From an uncultured Clostridia bacterium (GTDB taxonomy: Bacteria; Bacillota; Clostridia; Oscillospirales; CAG-272): 7,498 nucleotides of DNA. The stretch's first letter is position 1; each line of letters opens with the position of its first letter. The notes beneath the pieces are model-generated. The model was given only the letters and a program-made list of their open reading frames with translations, had not been told where the DNA came from and ran no database searches. The translations under genes and the position numbers were made by a program. The stretch is taken from positions 1 through 7,498 of the forward strand of contig CAMGCN010000042.1 of NCBI GenBank assembly GCA_946040935.1, given 5' to 3'. Below, in pieces: positions 6,421-7,498 of the stretch.

Positions 6421-7498
6421 ATGTATCACTCAACAAAAGCGTATATTGACACAAGCGCTCTAAAATACAATATTTCCAAAATAAGAGAACACGTTTGCTC
6501 TGCAAATGAAAAGGTAAGCATTATCGCTGTCGTAAAGGCGGACGCCTACGGCCACGGTGCAAAAATCTGTGCCCCCGCCCTCTTTTCGTCGGGAATCCGC
6601 GACTTCGCGGTTTCCAACCTTGACGAGGCGCTCGAGCTTAGGAATATATTAGGTAAAGAAGCAAATATACTCATACTCGGCTTCTGTCCGCCCGAGTATG
6701 CACAGGTCCTGTGCGAAAACGACATAACGCAAACGGTATATTCACTCGAATATGCGAGGGCGTTATGCGAGAATATAAACGATAAGCTTAATGTACATAT
6801 AAAAATTGACACAGGAATGAACCGTCTCGGTTTTTCACCCGACGAATCGGGTGAAAGAGAAATAAAAAAAGCACTTGAAAGCAAAAAGCTAACAGCCACG
6901 GGAATTTTCACTCATTTTGCGCGCGCCGACGAAACAGAAAAAGAACCTACAAAAGAGCAGTTTGAAAAATTCAGGTATATTATAGATTTGCTCGAAAAAG
7001 ACGGCATTACTTTCAAGACAAAGCACGCCTGCAATTCGGCCGGAATAATCTCATATCCCGAGGCATACCTTGACGCGGTCAGGTGCGGAATAATTATGTA
7101 CGGTCTTTCCCCGTCGGACGAAGTGCCCGCGGCAGGGCTTATGCCTGTCATGAGACTTGTAAGCCGTGTATCACATATTCACACGGTAAAAAAAGGCGAA
7201 AAAATCAGTTACGGCGGAATGTTTACTGCGCCGCACGATATGCGCGTCGCAACTCTGCCGATAGGATATGCCGACGGCTTTGTCCGCTCGTATTCGACGG
7301 GCGGGGTATATATAAACGGCTCGTTTGCCAAAATCCTCGGAAGAATTTGCATGGATCAATGCATGGTGGACGTAACCGACATACCCTGCAGTGTGGGGGA
7401 GGAAGCAGAGATTTTCGGCAAGCACCAAAGCGCCGAGGTCTTTGCAAAATGCGCCGGTTCTATAGGATATGAGACCACCTGCCTTATAGGAAAAGGAG
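6421..7498 (+). CDS. alr: Alanine racemase, PLP-dependent (3' end cut by window)
   Basis: The first 359 codons are present; an estimated 10-30 C-terminal residues lie beyond the window. The enzyme interconverts L- and D-alanine, supplying D-alanine for peptidoglycan. Catalytic features are in place: VVKADAYGHG with the PLP-binding Lys39, HIKIDTGMNRLG with Lys128 (the lysine usually carbamylated) and Arg135, RCGIIMYGLSPS near residue 221, ISYGG with the second catalytic base Tyr264, and GRICMDQCMVDV in the C-terminal beta domain, which completes the partner active site in the dimer. Numbering matches the Geobacillus enzyme within one residue at Lys39, Lys128, Arg135 and Tyr264. The ATG at 6421 has a modest AGAAG site (6411-6415) and follows the lipoprotein stop by 12 nt, so it shares that promoter. 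The reading frame is open throughout. Confidence 0.97.
   Translation, partial: MYHSTKAYIDTSALKYNISKIREHVCSANEKVSIIAVVKADAYGHGAKICAPALFSSGIRDFAVSNLDEALELRNILGKEANILILGFCPPEYAQVLCENDITQTVYSLEYARALCENINDKLNVHIKIDTGMNRLGFSPDESGEREIKKALESKKLTATGIFTHFARADETEKEPTKEQFEKFRYIIDLLEKDGITFKTKHACNSAGIISYPEAYLDAVRCGIIMYGLSPSDEVPAAGLMPVMRLVSRVSHIHTVKKGEKISYGGMFTAPHDMRVATLPIGYADGFVRSYSTGGVYINGSFAKILGRICMDQCMVDVTDIPCSVGEEAEIFGKHQSAEVFAKCAGSIGYETTCLIGKG

Noticed and set aside
5875..6429. Minus-strand open frame of 184 codons opposite the lipoprotein gene
   Set aside because: Its composition is Tyr/Phe/Cys/Arg-rich with no recognisable domain. The plus-strand frame has a signal peptide, lipobox, ribosome site and promoter.
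7083..7472. Plus-strand open frame of 129 codons in another frame of alr
   Set aside because: It is Arg/Cys-rich and overlaps the catalytic Tyr264 region of alr, which is intact in its own frame.

Overview
The window looks like part of a metagenome or genome contig from a Firmicute, most likely an anaerobic member of the Clostridia. The reasons are a bacterial V/A-type ATPase operon, a PFL-family (UPF0210) and ACT-domain (UPF0237) gene pair typical of Firmicutes, strong sigma-A-like promoters with AT-rich spacers, and a Gram-positive-type lipoprotein. The genus cannot be named from the sequence alone. The first 46 bases are not biological: they are the end of an Illumina P5 oligo, an 8-base index and the Nextera transposon end. 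Genomic sequence therefore starts at 47.

Layout: the minus strand from 5727 down to the left edge is one tightly packed gene string: ACT-domain protein, PFL-family protein, then V-type ATPase subunits H (G-like stalk), C, I, K, F and the start of E. Adjacent genes overlap or lie close together: TGATG at PFL/H, 8 nt overlap at H/C, 10 nt overlap at C/I, 31 nt gap at I/K, 2 nt at K/F and 13 nt at F/E. They should be one transcript from the promoter at 5762-5790. The catalytic subunits A and B and the central-stalk subunit D are not in the window and are expected beyond the artificial left end.

On the plus strand a divergent promoter (5819-5847) drives a small uncharacterised lipoprotein gene (5899-6408) and, 12 nt later, an alanine racemase gene (alr) that runs off the right edge. 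The 171 bp between the two divergent start codons contains two promoters placed as exact mirror images about a 13-bp inverted repeat, which suggests shared control.

As a whole, the left transcript encodes the membrane rotor/stator and stalk parts of a rotary ATPase behind a putative amino-acid-sensing pair. The right transcript supplies D-alanine formation for cell wall (or spore/germination) use, together with an exported lipoprotein. No mobile element, CRISPR array, tRNA or rRNA was seen, and no convincing terminator. The most interesting points are the symmetric divergent promoter, the coupling of ACT-PFL to the V-ATPase, the atypical K (c-ring) subunit, and a lipoprotein-alr pair that recalls the gerS-alr2 arrangement of Clostridioides difficile.
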